DNA from: Desulfoferrobacter suflitae | GTDB taxonomy: Bacteria > Desulfobacterota > Syntrophobacteria > Syntrophobacterales > Syntrophobacteraceae | Reading direction: 5' to 3' | Length of the DNA stretch: 64,000 nt | Assembly: GCF_022603395.1 (NCBI RefSeq) | Contig: NZ_JAIBKA010000012.1 | Coordinates: forward strand, 103,379 to 167,378 | Shown: piece by piece, positions 17,964 to 26,013 of the stretch | Layout: each line of letters opens with the position of its first letter | Numbering within the stretch: the first letter of the stretch is position 1 | Program-made: the position numbers and the translations under genes | The notes under the pieces: generated by a model | Told to the model about the DNA's origin: nothing | Database searches by the model: none | What the model saw: only the letters and a program-made list of their open reading frames with translations

Positions 17964-18113
17964 TCAATCCAGATGGGATTTGAGTCCCTGGTTTTTCTGC
18001 TGCTCCAGCCGTTTCACCAAGTCCTTGAGGATGCGCAACGCCCCTTCTTTGTCGAGGTCCAAGGCAACCATCTTCATACGTACAAATTCTTCATCGGAAA
18101 TGTTGAGAACCAT
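17964..18113 (-). CDS. 49-residue helical protein, paralogue of 11537-11686
   Basis: A small gene between the pump operon and ccdA. The start is ATG 18111-18113, after GGAGATAAA. The product begins MVLNISDEEFVRMKMVAL, then DLDKEGALRILKDLVKRLEQ and ends LKSHLD. It shares length and pattern with the 49-residue protein at 11537 (a DLD turn, then a basic amphipathic helix). It has no signal peptide or cysteine. It could be co-transcribed with ccdA, although a repeat array (18121-18171) separates them. I do not know a function. Confidence 0.65.
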   Translation of the reverse strand: MVLNISDEEFVRMKMVALDLDKEGALRILKDLVKRLEQQKNQGLKSHLD

Positions 18114-18120
18114 TTTATCT

Positions 18121-18171
18121 CCAGTGTTCAGTGTTCAGTGAGCGGTGATCAGTGAACAGTGAGCAGTCTTC
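18121..18171. repeat. Heptamer repeat, TCACTGC family, copy 4 (opposite orientation)
   Basis: On the plus strand this array reads GTGTTCAGTGTTCAGTGAGC and similar units, the reverse orientation to most copies. It sits between ccdA and the small 49-residue gene. Confidence 0.75.
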
Positions 18172-18216
18172 TTGCAGGATGATTAACGAGCACGACCATC
18201 ATGCTCTTTAAGTTTC

Positions 18217-18924
18217 TTATGCGCCCATGAAGGGCCGGACAATGAAGTAAACACCAAGAATGCCGATGGCGATTCCGGCGCATTTGCGAAACCACAGGCC
18301 TCCTTCGTGAAAAGAGCTGCTCTCAAGTAGTTTTCTAACCGTTGCGGTCGAGCTGCCGGCAACGGCAATGGGAATGGAATGGCCGATGCCGAAGAGCACG
18401 ATGAAGAAAACCCCCGTAATCACTTTCTGTTGAATAGTGATAATGGCAAGGATCGGGGCAATAAAGCCGAAGGTGCAAGAGCCCGAAAGGATCCCATAAG
18501 CCAGACCCAGAGCAAAGGCGCCGAGCAATCCCTTGATTTTAATGCGACCGAGCAGACTGCCGCCCATCGAGCATTTGGCAAGGCCCATCATATCGAACGC
18601 CACCCAAATGAGTATGATCCCCACCAGAATGGTCCAGTATGACCCCACATCGCCCAGCATTCGGCCAAGCAAGGCGCAGACGATGCCGACCAGGGCAATG
18701 GTGATGAACAGGCCAACCGTGAAGGCCACCGAGTACTGCGCTGCAGACCTTGCGTTAAGGGCTTTTTCCTGCCCGGCCACATAGCTCACAATCAGTGGGA
18801 TGGATGCCATATGGCACGGGCTGAAGACCACGCTCACCATGCCCCAGAGAAAGCAGCCCACGGCAGCCAGCGCAGTGCCGGTCATCATCCACGAATTGAT
18901 GGTCAGCAAAAATTGATCGAACAT
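18217..18924 (-). CDS. ccdA: CcdA-type thiol-disulfide electron transporter
   Basis: A 235-residue inner-membrane protein with six predicted helices. It moves reducing equivalents from cytoplasmic thioredoxin to periplasmic thiol-redox proteins. The paired redox cysteines are in FSPCHMASIPL (early helix) and SGSCTFGFIAPILAI (second half). Length matches the CcdA group rather than full DsbD. ATG 18922-18924 follows AAAGGATTTATAC. In the same direction upstream lie an S23-type four-helix protein, an exported thioredoxin and a VKOR-DsbA fusion, so the cluster joins reducing (CcdA-thioredoxin) and oxidising (VKOR-DsbA) branches of extracytoplasmic thiol chemistry. Confidence 0.88.
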   Translation of the reverse strand: MFDQFLLTINSWMMTGTALAAVGCFLWGMVSVVFSPCHMASIPLIVSYVAGQEKALNARSAAQYSVAFTVGLFITIALVGIVCALLGRMLGDVGSYWTILVGIILIWVAFDMMGLAKCSMGGSLLGRIKIKGLLGAFALGLAYGILSGSCTFGFIAPILAIITIQQKVITGVFFIVLFGIGHSIPIAVAGSSTATVRKLLESSSFHEGGLWFRKCAGIAIGILGVYFIVRPFMGA

Positions 18925-18939
18925 GTATAAATCCTTTAT

Positions 18940-18987
18940 TGAGTGAACAGTAGACAGTGAGCGGTGATGAGTGAGCAGTGAGCAGTT
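18940..18987. repeat. Heptamer repeat, TCACTGC family, copy 5 (opposite orientation)
   Basis: Six units on the plus strand of the form CAGTGAGCGGTGATGAGTGA. Together with copy 6 at 19376 it flanks the S23-type gene as an inverted pair. Confidence 0.75.
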
Positions 18988-18993
18988 AAGAGA

Positions 18994-19344
18994 TTATTTG
19001 TTTCTCAGGTACTTTATGAGGCCCACTGTCAGTTTTCGGACCTTCTCTATGCCCATCTCCAAGGCCTGAGAGCCGCTGATGAATTGGAGCTCTCTTGCCA
19101 GAATGTACTGAGTATCAAGTTCAGCTATAGAGCCTAAAGTTATGTGTAAAAAATGGATGAATTCCTTATCTGTGGCCCTGGCTGCACCTTCGGCTATGTT
19201 GCTCGCAATCGAAACGGCCGAGCGCCTCATTTGGGAGGTCAGCCCATACAATTCAGACGAAGGAAATTCACCAGTCAGCTCGTAAACGATTTTCGCCAGC
19301 GCAATCGCCTGTTTCCAAACTTCCAGTTCCTTATGAGTCGCCAT
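18994..19344 (-). CDS. Four-helix bundle protein of the S23 / 23S rRNA intervening-sequence family
   Basis: A 116-residue four-helix protein. Family hallmarks are ELEVWKQAIALAKIVYELT at the start, the SQMRRSAVSIASNIAEGAAR signature, and EFIHFLHITLGSIAELDTQ. Members are often encoded inside intervening sequences of 23S rRNA, but free copies, as here, are common, and their function is not established. It interrupts an otherwise coherent thioredoxin-CcdA cluster and is flanked by heptamer arrays in inverted orientation (18940-18987 and 19376-19417). This suggests insertion as a repeat-bounded cassette. Confidence 0.9.
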   Translation of the reverse strand: MATHKELEVWKQAIALAKIVYELTGEFPSSELYGLTSQMRRSAVSIASNIAEGAARATDKEFIHFLHITLGSIAELDTQYILARELQFISGSQALEMGIEKVRKLTVGLIKYLRNK

Positions 19345-19375
19345 TCACCATACTCCACCCAACTACCGATACTCT

Positions 19376-19417
19376 TTCACCGTTCACCGTTCACTGCTCA
19401 CCGTTCACTGCTCACTC
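19376..19417. repeat. Heptamer repeat, TCACTGC family, copy 6
   Basis: Six units on the plus strand (GTTCACC, GTTCACT, GCTCACC, GTTCACT, GCTCACT). The TGA stop of the thioredoxin gene (19412-19414) is inside. Confidence 0.8.
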
Positions 19418-19795
19418 AACACCCAGTTTCTGCAATTGGGCGACGATGCTCTCTTTATCCATAAAGCCTACGTGGCGGTAGGCTTCTTCTCCGTTCTTGG
19501 CGTAGAAAATCTGGGTAGGGATTGCCTGGATATTATATTTGGGCACTTCATCCCGGTGCTCCCAGACATCTATGAATAGAATGGCCGCCTTGCCTTTGTA
19601 CTCTTCCTTCAGTTCCTCGATGATGGGGGCCATCATTTTGCACGGAATGCACTTGGTGGCGCCCAGATCCAGCATGGTCACCATGCCTTTGACCGGCACT
19701 TCCGGCGGCAGGGGCGACTCTTCCGCTGCAAAGATCATTGCTGTCGATCCAAAAAGAAAAGTAAGAACAGCCATCAACAATATGCACTTTTTCAC
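19412..19795 (-). CDS. Exported thioredoxin-fold protein
   Basis: A 127-residue protein with a signal peptide (CILLMAVLTFLFGSTAMIFA). The thioredoxin fold has active site GATKCIPCKMMAPIIEELK, i.e. CIPC in place of CGPC, and the cis-proline loop IQAIPTQIF. It probably acts in the periplasm as a reductase for oxidised proteins or a heme-lyase branch, reduced by the CcdA protein encoded downstream. The next gene upstream is the VKOR-DsbA oxidase, 63 bp away. The stop codon is formed by a heptamer repeat. Confidence 0.88.
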   Translation of the reverse strand: MKKCILLMAVLTFLFGSTAMIFAAEESPLPPEVPVKGMVTMLDLGATKCIPCKMMAPIIEELKEEYKGKAAILFIDVWEHRDEVPKYNIQAIPTQIFYAKNGEEAYRHVGFMDKESIVAQLQKLGVE

Positions 19796-19858
19796 TCATA
19801 TCTCCTTTCAACTATTCATGCCTTCAAGCAATTGGTAATTCCCAATTGTGCATCACAC

Positions 19859-21331
19859 CTATTCCTTTGCTTCCCGTTTCCAGTCCCTATCTTTTCGGTT
19901 GTGGTCTCCCGCTTTCTTCAGAGCGGCATCAATCAAATCCTGGAAGTTCTCCAGGGAAAGTGCGCCGGAAGAGGGAACTCCATTGATTACGAAGGTCGGT
20001 GTCGAGTTGATCCCCGCCTTGCGCGCAGTCTCGACATCGGTCTCGACGGCGCTTTTATATTTTCCCGAGTCCAGGCATTCATCAAATTGACTGGTCTGTA
20101 GACTCAACTCAGCTGCGTGTTGTTTCAACCGGTTCGGGTTGAGCTCCTCTTGACTGGCAAATAAAACATCTTGATATTCCCAAAATTTTCCTTGTTCACC
20201 TGCGCAACGGGCTGCCTCGGCCGCCTTTTCCGCCCATTTGTGCATACGCAGGGGCAAGTCTTTGAAAACCCATTGGATTCTACCTTTGTATAGTTCCTTA
20301 ACCTTACCGGTCACTTCATGGGCTTTGCGACAGGCGGGACAGAGATAATCGGAAAACTCAATCACCGTCACTGGAGCATTCGCCGGCCCAAGGCTGAAAG
20401 CCCCTTGCACATTCAGGTGAGCCAGGGGGGCAGCGGGTTCTTGCAAGTAGACAACGACATCCTGCGGTTCGGCCAACGATCTGCTGAACTCAACTACCTT
20501 CTGTTTGTACTCTTCGCTCTGTAGATAAGCCCGAATTCTGGCCTTAAGCTCGGCCTGAGAGTCCTTCCAGTCGAGCCATTTGTCCTGATTGGCTTGATAG
20601 TACTGTTCCACTTCCTCCTCAGTCACACTCACTTGTTGTGGAGGAACCGACTCGCGCACCAGCTGTTGAATGGTAACCCCACGCCGCTTGGCCTCTTCTT
20701 CCAGCAATCTTTCGGTGATGATCCGATCGAGGCGCTCCTTCTTCTTGGCGAAGATCTGCATCTGCAACTGATACAGTTCGGATGCCAGCGGTTGCACCAG
20801 CTCTGCCGCGGTGATGGGCCGGCCCTTCACCATGGCGACAATTTTCTCGCTCTGCCGGTCAGGTTCCATGGCGAGCGATTGGTTTTCTCTGGGGATGATA
20901 TAGGTTGCCAGAATGAAGGCGAGCAGGCTCACTGCGATGGTTTGCCATAAGCGCTCCCGCTTGAACGAAAAGAGCACAATCAAAATGACTATCAAACAAT
21001 TGACCAGACAAAAGATACACAGGGCATGAAGCGAAACCATGATCCAGAGCAGGCTCAACTCAACTCCGAATGCGACCGCCACCCACCAGAAAACCAAAAA
21101 ATGCGCCCAATACAGCAAAACCGCCAGAGCAATGTAGTAGATTGCACCCCAAAGCCATAACGGTAGTGTGAACAGAGTGAATTCGGCGGTTTCTTTGCAG
21201 CCGCCCGAAAAGCTGCCACACATTGACGCCAGCCATGGAACGTATTCGGCGGCCCCGCTGACAGCTGCCACCCCTAAACCCAGCAGGCTCAGGACCAGCA
21301 AGAGCCTTTCTCTATTGAACTTCAATGACAT
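19859..21331 (-). CDS. VKOR - SurA-like linker - DsbA fusion oxidase
   Basis: A 490-residue fused disulfide oxidase. Residues ~10-145 form a VKOR membrane domain with cysteines at C38 and C45 and the quinone-side CIFC (C105, C108). A middle part (~165-300) resembles the helical N-domain of SurA/parvulin chaperones (MVKGRPITAAELVQP, RLLEEEAKRRGVT). The C-terminal part is a DsbA/thioredoxin domain with LCPACRKAHE (C331, C334) and the cis-proline INSTPTFVING. Electrons would pass from the DsbA-like cysteines to the VKOR pair and on to quinone. The start is ATG 21329-21331, with GGGGG upstream; the extra five codons before it are unlikely. VKOR-Trx fusions are known; the SurA-like segment is a less usual insertion. 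Confidence 0.88.
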   Translation of the reverse strand: MSLKFNRERLLLVLSLLGLGVAAVSGAAEYVPWLASMCGSFSGGCKETAEFTLFTLPLWLWGAIYYIALAVLLYWAHFLVFWWVAVAFGVELSLLWIMVSLHALCIFCLVNCLIVILIVLFSFKRERLWQTIAVSLLAFILATYIIPRENQSLAMEPDRQSEKIVAMVKGRPITAAELVQPLASELYQLQMQIFAKKKERLDRIITERLLEEEAKRRGVTIQQLVRESVPPQQVSVTEEEVEQYYQANQDKWLDWKDSQAELKARIRAYLQSEEYKQKVVEFSRSLAEPQDVVVYLQEPAAPLAHLNVQGAFSLGPANAPVTVIEFSDYLCPACRKAHEVTGKVKELYKGRIQWVFKDLPLRMHKWAEKAAEAARCAGEQGKFWEYQDVLFASQEELNPNRLKQHAAELSLQTSQFDECLDSGKYKSAVETDVETARKAGINSTPTFVINGVPSSGALSLENFQDLIDAALKKAGDHNRKDRDWKREAKE

Positions 21332-21382
21332 TCTAACCCCCATCACAACAACGGTCGCAATGAAACATCAACGTAACACTCT

Positions 21383-21420
21383 TTCTGCTCACTACCACTC
21401 CTCACTGCTCACCGCTCACT
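21383..21420. repeat. Heptamer repeat, TCACTGC family, copy 7, read into a C-terminus
   Basis: Plus-strand units CTGCTCACTACCACTCCTCA and CTGCTCACCGCTCACT. On the minus strand they encode the final SER and TGA of the CDF-MauE protein. Confidence 0.75.
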
Positions 21421-22893
21421 TGCACCAGCAATAAGCTCCTTGTAGAACAGGTAGCCGCCCAAGATGAGGAATAAGCTGTCCCGAAACAAGTACCAGGTGG
21501 TGGCGGGGTCTCCCTCGGTGTTGGTAGTGAAGCAGCCGCAGTGCACATCGAGGCCGCGGGCTAGATTGAACAGTAATGCTCCGAAAAAGGCGACCAGCAG
21601 CAGATTGGTCAGCAGCAAGGCTCCGGGCAGCCATAAGCCAAATACCAGCAGAAGGCCGAGCGCCAGTTCCAGCCATGGCAAGATGATGGCGGTCAGGTTG
21701 ACGACTGCGTCTGGAAGAATCTGATAATTGTAGACGGTTTGAGCAAACGCTGCAGGGTGCCATATTTTATCAATGGCGGCAAAAACGAATATGGCTCCCA
21801 GCAACAGTCGAACCCAGAACTGGAGGGGCTTTTTCGTGAACCAGCGGGTGCCCGTCGAGGTCCGCTTGTCTTCGACGGAAGATGAAGCATTGTCAGTGTT
21901 TGTGCAGGACAGCTCGCAAAGGACGCTGCCGTTGCCGCATGCCGCGGTCTCGAACTGCAGAATCGGGTGATCGATGTCAAAGCGATCGTGCAGTTGTCGC
22001 CGTACTTTGTCACACAGGTCGTCCACTCTGCTGAGATGCTGGTCCGGCACGACCACATGGCACGAGAAGGCGACGCTGGATGAGCTCACATTCCAGGCAT
22101 GCAGGTAATGAACCCCGAGGATGCCCGGCATTTGCTCCAGATAGTCCCGCACCCGATGGATGTCGATGGTGGCGGGGGTGGCGTTCATCAGAATGCGGGT
22201 TGCTTCTTTCAATATGGACCAGCAGTTTTTGAAAATGAAAAGGGCGATCAAAATCGACAGCACCGGGTCGAGCCAGTACCATGGCTTGAACATAAGCACC
22301 AGGCCGTTTAAGAGTACCACGACCGAGGTCAAAAGATCTCCCAGCATGTGAAGAAAAGCTCCGCGCACGTTGAGATTATGCTTTGAATCGCGGTGCAGAA
22401 GCCAGGCTGAGAGGCCGTTGCCGGCTACGCCAATGCCGGCGATGAGCGCCACCCAGCTTCCCAGCACGGCTTCGGGATGGTGCAGACGATGCAAGCCCAT
22501 ATAGATGATGAAGGCTCCTGCGCCTAACAGCAGCGCGACGTTGATAACCGCCGCGAGGATCTCGGCGCGTCGGTAGCCGAAAGTATTACTTGTGGTGGCC
22601 CCCTTCATGCCGATGCGGTTGGCCACATAGGCGATCAAAACCGCGGTGAAATCGCTGAAATTATGCGCCGCATCGGAAATGAGCGCCATACTGTGCGCAT
22701 ACAATCCTCCGATCACCTGGGCTATGGGAATCAGCAGATTGAGGCCGAGGGTGATCAGCAGCCTGGAGCCGCTGGTATCTCTCACATCCACGTGGCAGTG
22801 CCCAGCCACATGAGCATGGCCTGCTTGTTGATCATAATCGTGTGCCGTATGTTCGTGCGAACAGCAACCCGAAATTTCGTTTCTGTGTTCCAC
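21409..22893 (-). CDS. Cation diffusion facilitator fused to a MauE/DoxX-like membrane domain
   Basis: A 494-residue fusion. The first ~310 residues are a CDF-family zinc/cadmium exporter: a His-rich start (CSHEHTAHDYDQQAGHAH), the metal site SDAAHNFSD in TM2 and HMLGDLLTS in TM5, then a cytoplasmic domain (ATPATIDIHRVRDYLEQMPG). After a polar linker with several cysteines (CGNGSVLCELSC), residues ~355-490 form a four-helix MauE/DoxX-like domain with RLLLGAIFVFAAIDKIWHP and the paired-cysteine motif HCGCFTTN. MauE-type proteins are implicated in periplasmic disulfide formation. Neighbours are thiol-redox enzymes and rhodaneses. Either the domain senses or services cysteine redox, or two formerly separate genes were joined. 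Confidence 0.88.
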   Translation of the reverse strand: MEHRNEISGCCSHEHTAHDYDQQAGHAHVAGHCHVDVRDTSGSRLLITLGLNLLIPIAQVIGGLYAHSMALISDAAHNFSDFTAVLIAYVANRIGMKGATTSNTFGYRRAEILAAVINVALLLGAGAFIIYMGLHRLHHPEAVLGSWVALIAGIGVAGNGLSAWLLHRDSKHNLNVRGAFLHMLGDLLTSVVVLLNGLVLMFKPWYWLDPVLSILIALFIFKNCWSILKEATRILMNATPATIDIHRVRDYLEQMPGILGVHYLHAWNVSSSSVAFSCHVVVPDQHLSRVDDLCDKVRRQLHDRFDIDHPILQFETAACGNGSVLCELSCTNTDNASSSVEDKRTSTGTRWFTKKPLQFWVRLLLGAIFVFAAIDKIWHPAAFAQTVYNYQILPDAVVNLTAIILPWLELALGLLLVFGLWLPGALLLTNLLLVAFFGALLFNLARGLDVHCGCFTTNTEGDPATTWYLFRDSLFLILGGYLFYKELIAGASER

Positions 22894-22969
22894 TTTCCTT
22901 CCTCTTTAAACCTGTTGTTGCAATTCGGCCTTAACCGAATGATTGGATACCAAACGCTTCCCGGGCAAA

Positions 22970-23413
22970 TTAGTCAACCAACTCTTTCGCCTTATCTCCC
23001 CGTAAATACTCTGCTAATGCTACCAGACCGTCTTGCAGGTATTTCACTTCAAAGCCTTTGGTCTTCAGATAGACCATAGCGATGATGGCGCGGTCTTTGT
23101 GCGGACATGCCGCTACAATGGTCTTGCTGCGATCCAACTCAGCAAGTCTGCCGGGCAGCTCATTCAATGGGATGTTTATGGCAAATCCCATGCGCCAGGC
23201 TTCGAACTCTTCCTTGAATCGAATATCAACGAGCTGAACTTTACCTTCCCTGTATTGCTTTACCAACTCCTTGCTGTCTATTTTCATGTCCTTGCGGGCC
23301 TGGTAGTCGAAACCGGCAAGATAATCCTCGAGTGAGGTTTGAGCTGGCAAAGCGGTTGCAGAAAGAGTGAACAAACCTATCGAAAACAAAGCAACTATCA
23401 ATATTATTCTCAT
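22970..23413 (-). CDS. Exported rhodanese-like protein
   Basis: A 147-residue single-domain rhodanese with a signal peptide (MRIILIVALFSIGLFTLSAT). The active-site cysteine is in VAACPHKDRAI, and VQLVDIRFKEEFEAW is the usual CH2A-like start. It would carry persulfide sulfur or act in redox chemistry outside the cytoplasm. A second rhodanese follows upstream (23455-23973). Loops match the family's small exported group. Confidence 0.82.
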   Translation of the reverse strand: MRIILIVALFSIGLFTLSATALPAQTSLEDYLAGFDYQARKDMKIDSKELVKQYREGKVQLVDIRFKEEFEAWRMGFAINIPLNELPGRLAELDRSKTIVAACPHKDRAIIAMVYLKTKGFEVKYLQDGLVALAEYLRGDKAKELVD

Positions 23414-23454
23414 TTGTTACCTCACCATTGTCGCCACTTAAAAAGAAGCAAATT

Positions 23455-23973
23455 CTAAGGCTCGGGACCTGTTGCAACCGGCAGAGAATTTTCCTGCCAA
23501 AGCGTCCAGCCGTTGACCAGCACACGAACGTTGGTGTAGCCCTGATCCATCAGTGCAAGAGCCAGCTCTTTACTCAAGTTGCAGCTCTCCCCGTCGCAGT
23601 AGGTGATGATAAGATCCTCCCTGCCGACGTCTTTCATCACTTCATCTACGCGCGCATCAAACTGATCCCACGGCAGATTATGACCTCCCGCAATGTGCCC
23701 CTCGGCATACAGCTCGGGCGAGCGGGCGTCAATGAACAAAGCCGCCTCGGCATAAAAAAAAGCTTCGGCCTCCTGCAAAGAGATCATCAGGTTCTCGCCG
23801 GTCTCCAGAGTCAGCTGAGCTTCGGGTGTCCAGTCTCCAACCCAGGGCAGTCTCCCTGGGCGCAGCCCATTCACCAAAAGAGCAAAAAGCCCTGCGAGAA
23901 GAATAATCGCCACAGCCTGTAGGACGCTCTTTAATCCCGTCGAAATACTACCACCTGTACCGTCCACATTCAC
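23455..23973 (-). CDS. Membrane-anchored rhodanese-like protein
   Basis: A 172-residue protein with one N-terminal membrane helix (VLQAVAIILLAGLFALLVNG) and one rhodanese domain facing outward. The active-site loop is ITYCDGESCNLSKELA, with the catalytic cysteine in YCDG, and FIDARSPELYAEGHIAGG is a clear family signature. With the preceding exported rhodanese it forms a tandem pair that may relay sulfur on the periplasmic side, beside the CDF-MauE and VKOR-DsbA genes. Confidence 0.85.
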   Translation of the reverse strand: MNVDGTGGSISTGLKSVLQAVAIILLAGLFALLVNGLRPGRLPWVGDWTPEAQLTLETGENLMISLQEAEAFFYAEAALFIDARSPELYAEGHIAGGHNLPWDQFDARVDEVMKDVGREDLIITYCDGESCNLSKELALALMDQGYTNVRVLVNGWTLWQENSLPVATGPEP

Positions 23974-23997
23974 CTCAATCGCAAGTAGTCTCCTGTG

Positions 23998-24888
23998 CTA
24001 TAGCTCGGGAAACCTATGCTCTGTCTTTCTGGGAATCAAAAGGACCGGACAGGGAGCGAGACGAGCGATGTTGTAAGCCACACTTCCAAGCAGTATTTCC
24101 GAAAGCGGGCTTTTTCCTTGAGCGCCCATGACCACGAGGGAATAGTCTCCCGTCACAAGGCATTCCATTATTCTCGATACGGGATGGCCTTTGGAGATTT
24201 TGCCATGAACCCGTGGCACTCCTGCATCCTTTATATGCTTAACCACAGTTCCAATCTCGCTTTGCCCAGCATCGTCGGGCTGTTTCAGGACAGACAAAGG
24301 AGAGATGTACACGGTTTCCAGCGCGTGCAAAACGGTAACCTCAGAAAGTCCTTTGGGAACCAGGTACTCCAGATAGGCGGTAGCGCCGGCGGCTACCTCG
24401 GAAAAATCGGTCGGAAAAAGTACATGGCGCAGCAACTCTGAAGTGCGCAACTGGCAGCTGCCTTCACGTCCTCCTCCCATGAGGCGATCAACATTGATGA
24501 GTAACACCGGGAATCGGGCATTGTGCAGCAAGGCAGCGGAGAAGGAGCCCAGCACCATCTCGCGCCAGGCGGATTTGCCGTGAGAACCCAGCACCATGAG
24601 CGAAGCGTGATGTTCTTGCGCGACTTCGTTCAAGGAAGCAGCCGGCCGGCCCACCGGGGTCTCCACGATCACTTCAAACCCCTGGCTTTCCAATTGCGAT
24701 TTTTGTTCTTCCAGTTTGAGCCGGGCTGCCGAACGTAGAGATTCATCCGCCCCGACCAGGCTTTTGGTGACGATGACATGGGTGAGTATCGCTTGCGAAC
24801 CTCCCAGTGCCCGAAGATCGGCGCCACAGCCTACAATCAGGTCCCAGTCCCTGGAAAGATCCGTGGCCAGCACCATCGTTTGCAACAT
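23998..24888 (-). CDS. Tandem-domain universal stress protein
   Basis: A 296-residue cytoplasmic protein with two UspA domains (~1-140 and ~150-290). Each carries an ATP-binding G-2x-G-9x-G(S) motif: GSHGKSAWREMVLGSFSAAL and GAQGKSPLSEILLGSVAYNI. Such tandem proteins bind ATP and protect cells during stress or growth arrest. It lies between the rhodanese pair and arsC. A single-domain relative is encoded at 26945-27427. Confidence 0.9.
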   Translation of the reverse strand: MLQTMVLATDLSRDWDLIVGCGADLRALGGSQAILTHVIVTKSLVGADESLRSAARLKLEEQKSQLESQGFEVIVETPVGRPAASLNEVAQEHHASLMVLGSHGKSAWREMVLGSFSAALLHNARFPVLLINVDRLMGGGREGSCQLRTSELLRHVLFPTDFSEVAAGATAYLEYLVPKGLSEVTVLHALETVYISPLSVLKQPDDAGQSEIGTVVKHIKDAGVPRVHGKISKGHPVSRIMECLVTGDYSLVVMGAQGKSPLSEILLGSVAYNIARLAPCPVLLIPRKTEHRFPEL

Positions 24889-24915
24889 GAGAGTATCTCC
24901 TAGTCAACTTTCTGC

Positions 24916-25350
24916 TCACTCATCACTCAAGACCGAGGGCAGCTTCTCGACAAATGTCCTGATTTCATCGCGCACGCGCCGATAGTGGGCCATAATTTCT
25001 TCTTCACTTGAACTTCCGGCGGCAAGTCTTGGCGGATCATCAAACCCTACGTGCATCACTTTGGTTTTAGCCGGGAAAAACGGGCACGACTCGTGGGCTC
25101 TGTCACATACGGTGACAACGTAGTCAAAATCGATCTGCTCGACCTCAGAGACATCCTTTGATCGATGTTGCGATATGTCTATGCCGACTTCCGCCATCGC
25201 CTTGACCGCCCTTGGGTCGATGCCATGTGGTTCCACTCCGGCCGAGTAGGGTTCAATGAGATCCGTCTTCAGATGTCGCGTCCAGCCTTCAGCCATCTGG
25301 CTGCGGCAGGAATTCCCGGTGCATAAAAACAGAATTTTCAATTTTTCCAT
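24916..25350 (-). CDS. arsC: Arsenate reductase, low-molecular-weight phosphatase type
   Basis: A 144-residue thioredoxin-coupled arsenate reductase. The P-loop is FLCTGNSCRSQMAEG, with catalytic cysteine near residue 10. The resolving cysteines expected around residues 80-90 are present in VTVCDRAHESCPFFP. It reduces arsenate to arsenite for export by permeases such as those encoded at 27471-28853 and 29337-30437. The last residues (SDE) and stop codon lie in a degenerate heptamer repeat. Confidence 0.93.
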   Translation of the reverse strand: MEKLKILFLCTGNSCRSQMAEGWTRHLKTDLIEPYSAGVEPHGIDPRAVKAMAEVGIDISQHRSKDVSEVEQIDFDYVVTVCDRAHESCPFFPAKTKVMHVGFDDPPRLAAGSSSEEEIMAHYRRVRDEIRTFVEKLPSVLSDE

Positions 25351-25448
25351 TCTGAATTACCCTTATTTGTCCTCACCGACCGTCATGCTCTTTTTAAGAC
25401 GGAACAAAGCATGACAGGTGCTATCTTTCTGTTCACTCATCACCCTTT

Positions 25449-25970
25449 TTACTCAAATTGGAACTGCTGCAGATAGGCTTCGAGCTTGGCCCTGTTTTCT
25501 CCGGTTAAGGGCGGACAATCCTCCGGGCCTTTACCACCTTCAGCCACCTGGGTGGCAAACACCATGCAGGTCGGCTGACCGCACTCACGGCAATTGGTTT
25601 TTGGCAGCAATTTCAGGATATCGATGACCCTTGGCTTTGGAGCGCCTTCGAAACGGGGCTCGATGGTTGCACGATTCTCCCATGCAGAATTCACTTCGTC
25701 CTTGAGCCATGCCAGGATTTTGTCCGCCTCCGTCTCGTCTCGAAGCGCATTAACGGCGATCTTTCGCGGATGAACCGCAATCAACTTGCCTTGGGCCTTG
25801 AAGGAAACCGACGGCGGATCCTTGGTGTACTGAAATCCCCCCAAGACTGAGTTCAGGTAAGGCAAGGCCTCACCAATATCTTCATTGAGATGAGCGATGC
25901 AGTGGAGTGATTCCGCCTCTCGCCGGCATTCGGGCCGAATGATTTCTTTTCGATAACCGCTGAGTAACAT
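25449..25970 (-). CDS. Protein with a C-terminal 4Fe-4S (Fes-type) domain
   Basis: A 173-residue protein. The C-terminal third holds a four-cysteine cluster motif of the type found in the corrinoid protein of CO dehydrogenase/acetyl-CoA synthase and related proteins: TNCRECGQPTCMVFATQV, then DCPPL. The N-terminal part (LNEDIGEALPYLNSVLGG, then KIAVNALRDETEADKILAWL) is a conserved but uncharacterised domain found with this cluster. ATG 25968-25970 follows GAGGTGCACT; the longer frame upstream is spurious. It sits between arsC and a DGC-domain gene. Confidence 0.8.
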   Translation of the reverse strand: MLLSGYRKEIIRPECRREAESLHCIAHLNEDIGEALPYLNSVLGGFQYTKDPPSVSFKAQGKLIAVHPRKIAVNALRDETEADKILAWLKDEVNSAWENRATIEPRFEGAPKPRVIDILKLLPKTNCRECGQPTCMVFATQVAEGGKGPEDCPPLTGENRAKLEAYLQQFQFE

Positions 25971-26013
25971 AGTGCACCTCCTTGGTTGGTGCATTGGGGC
26001 ATAGGGCAGCCAC

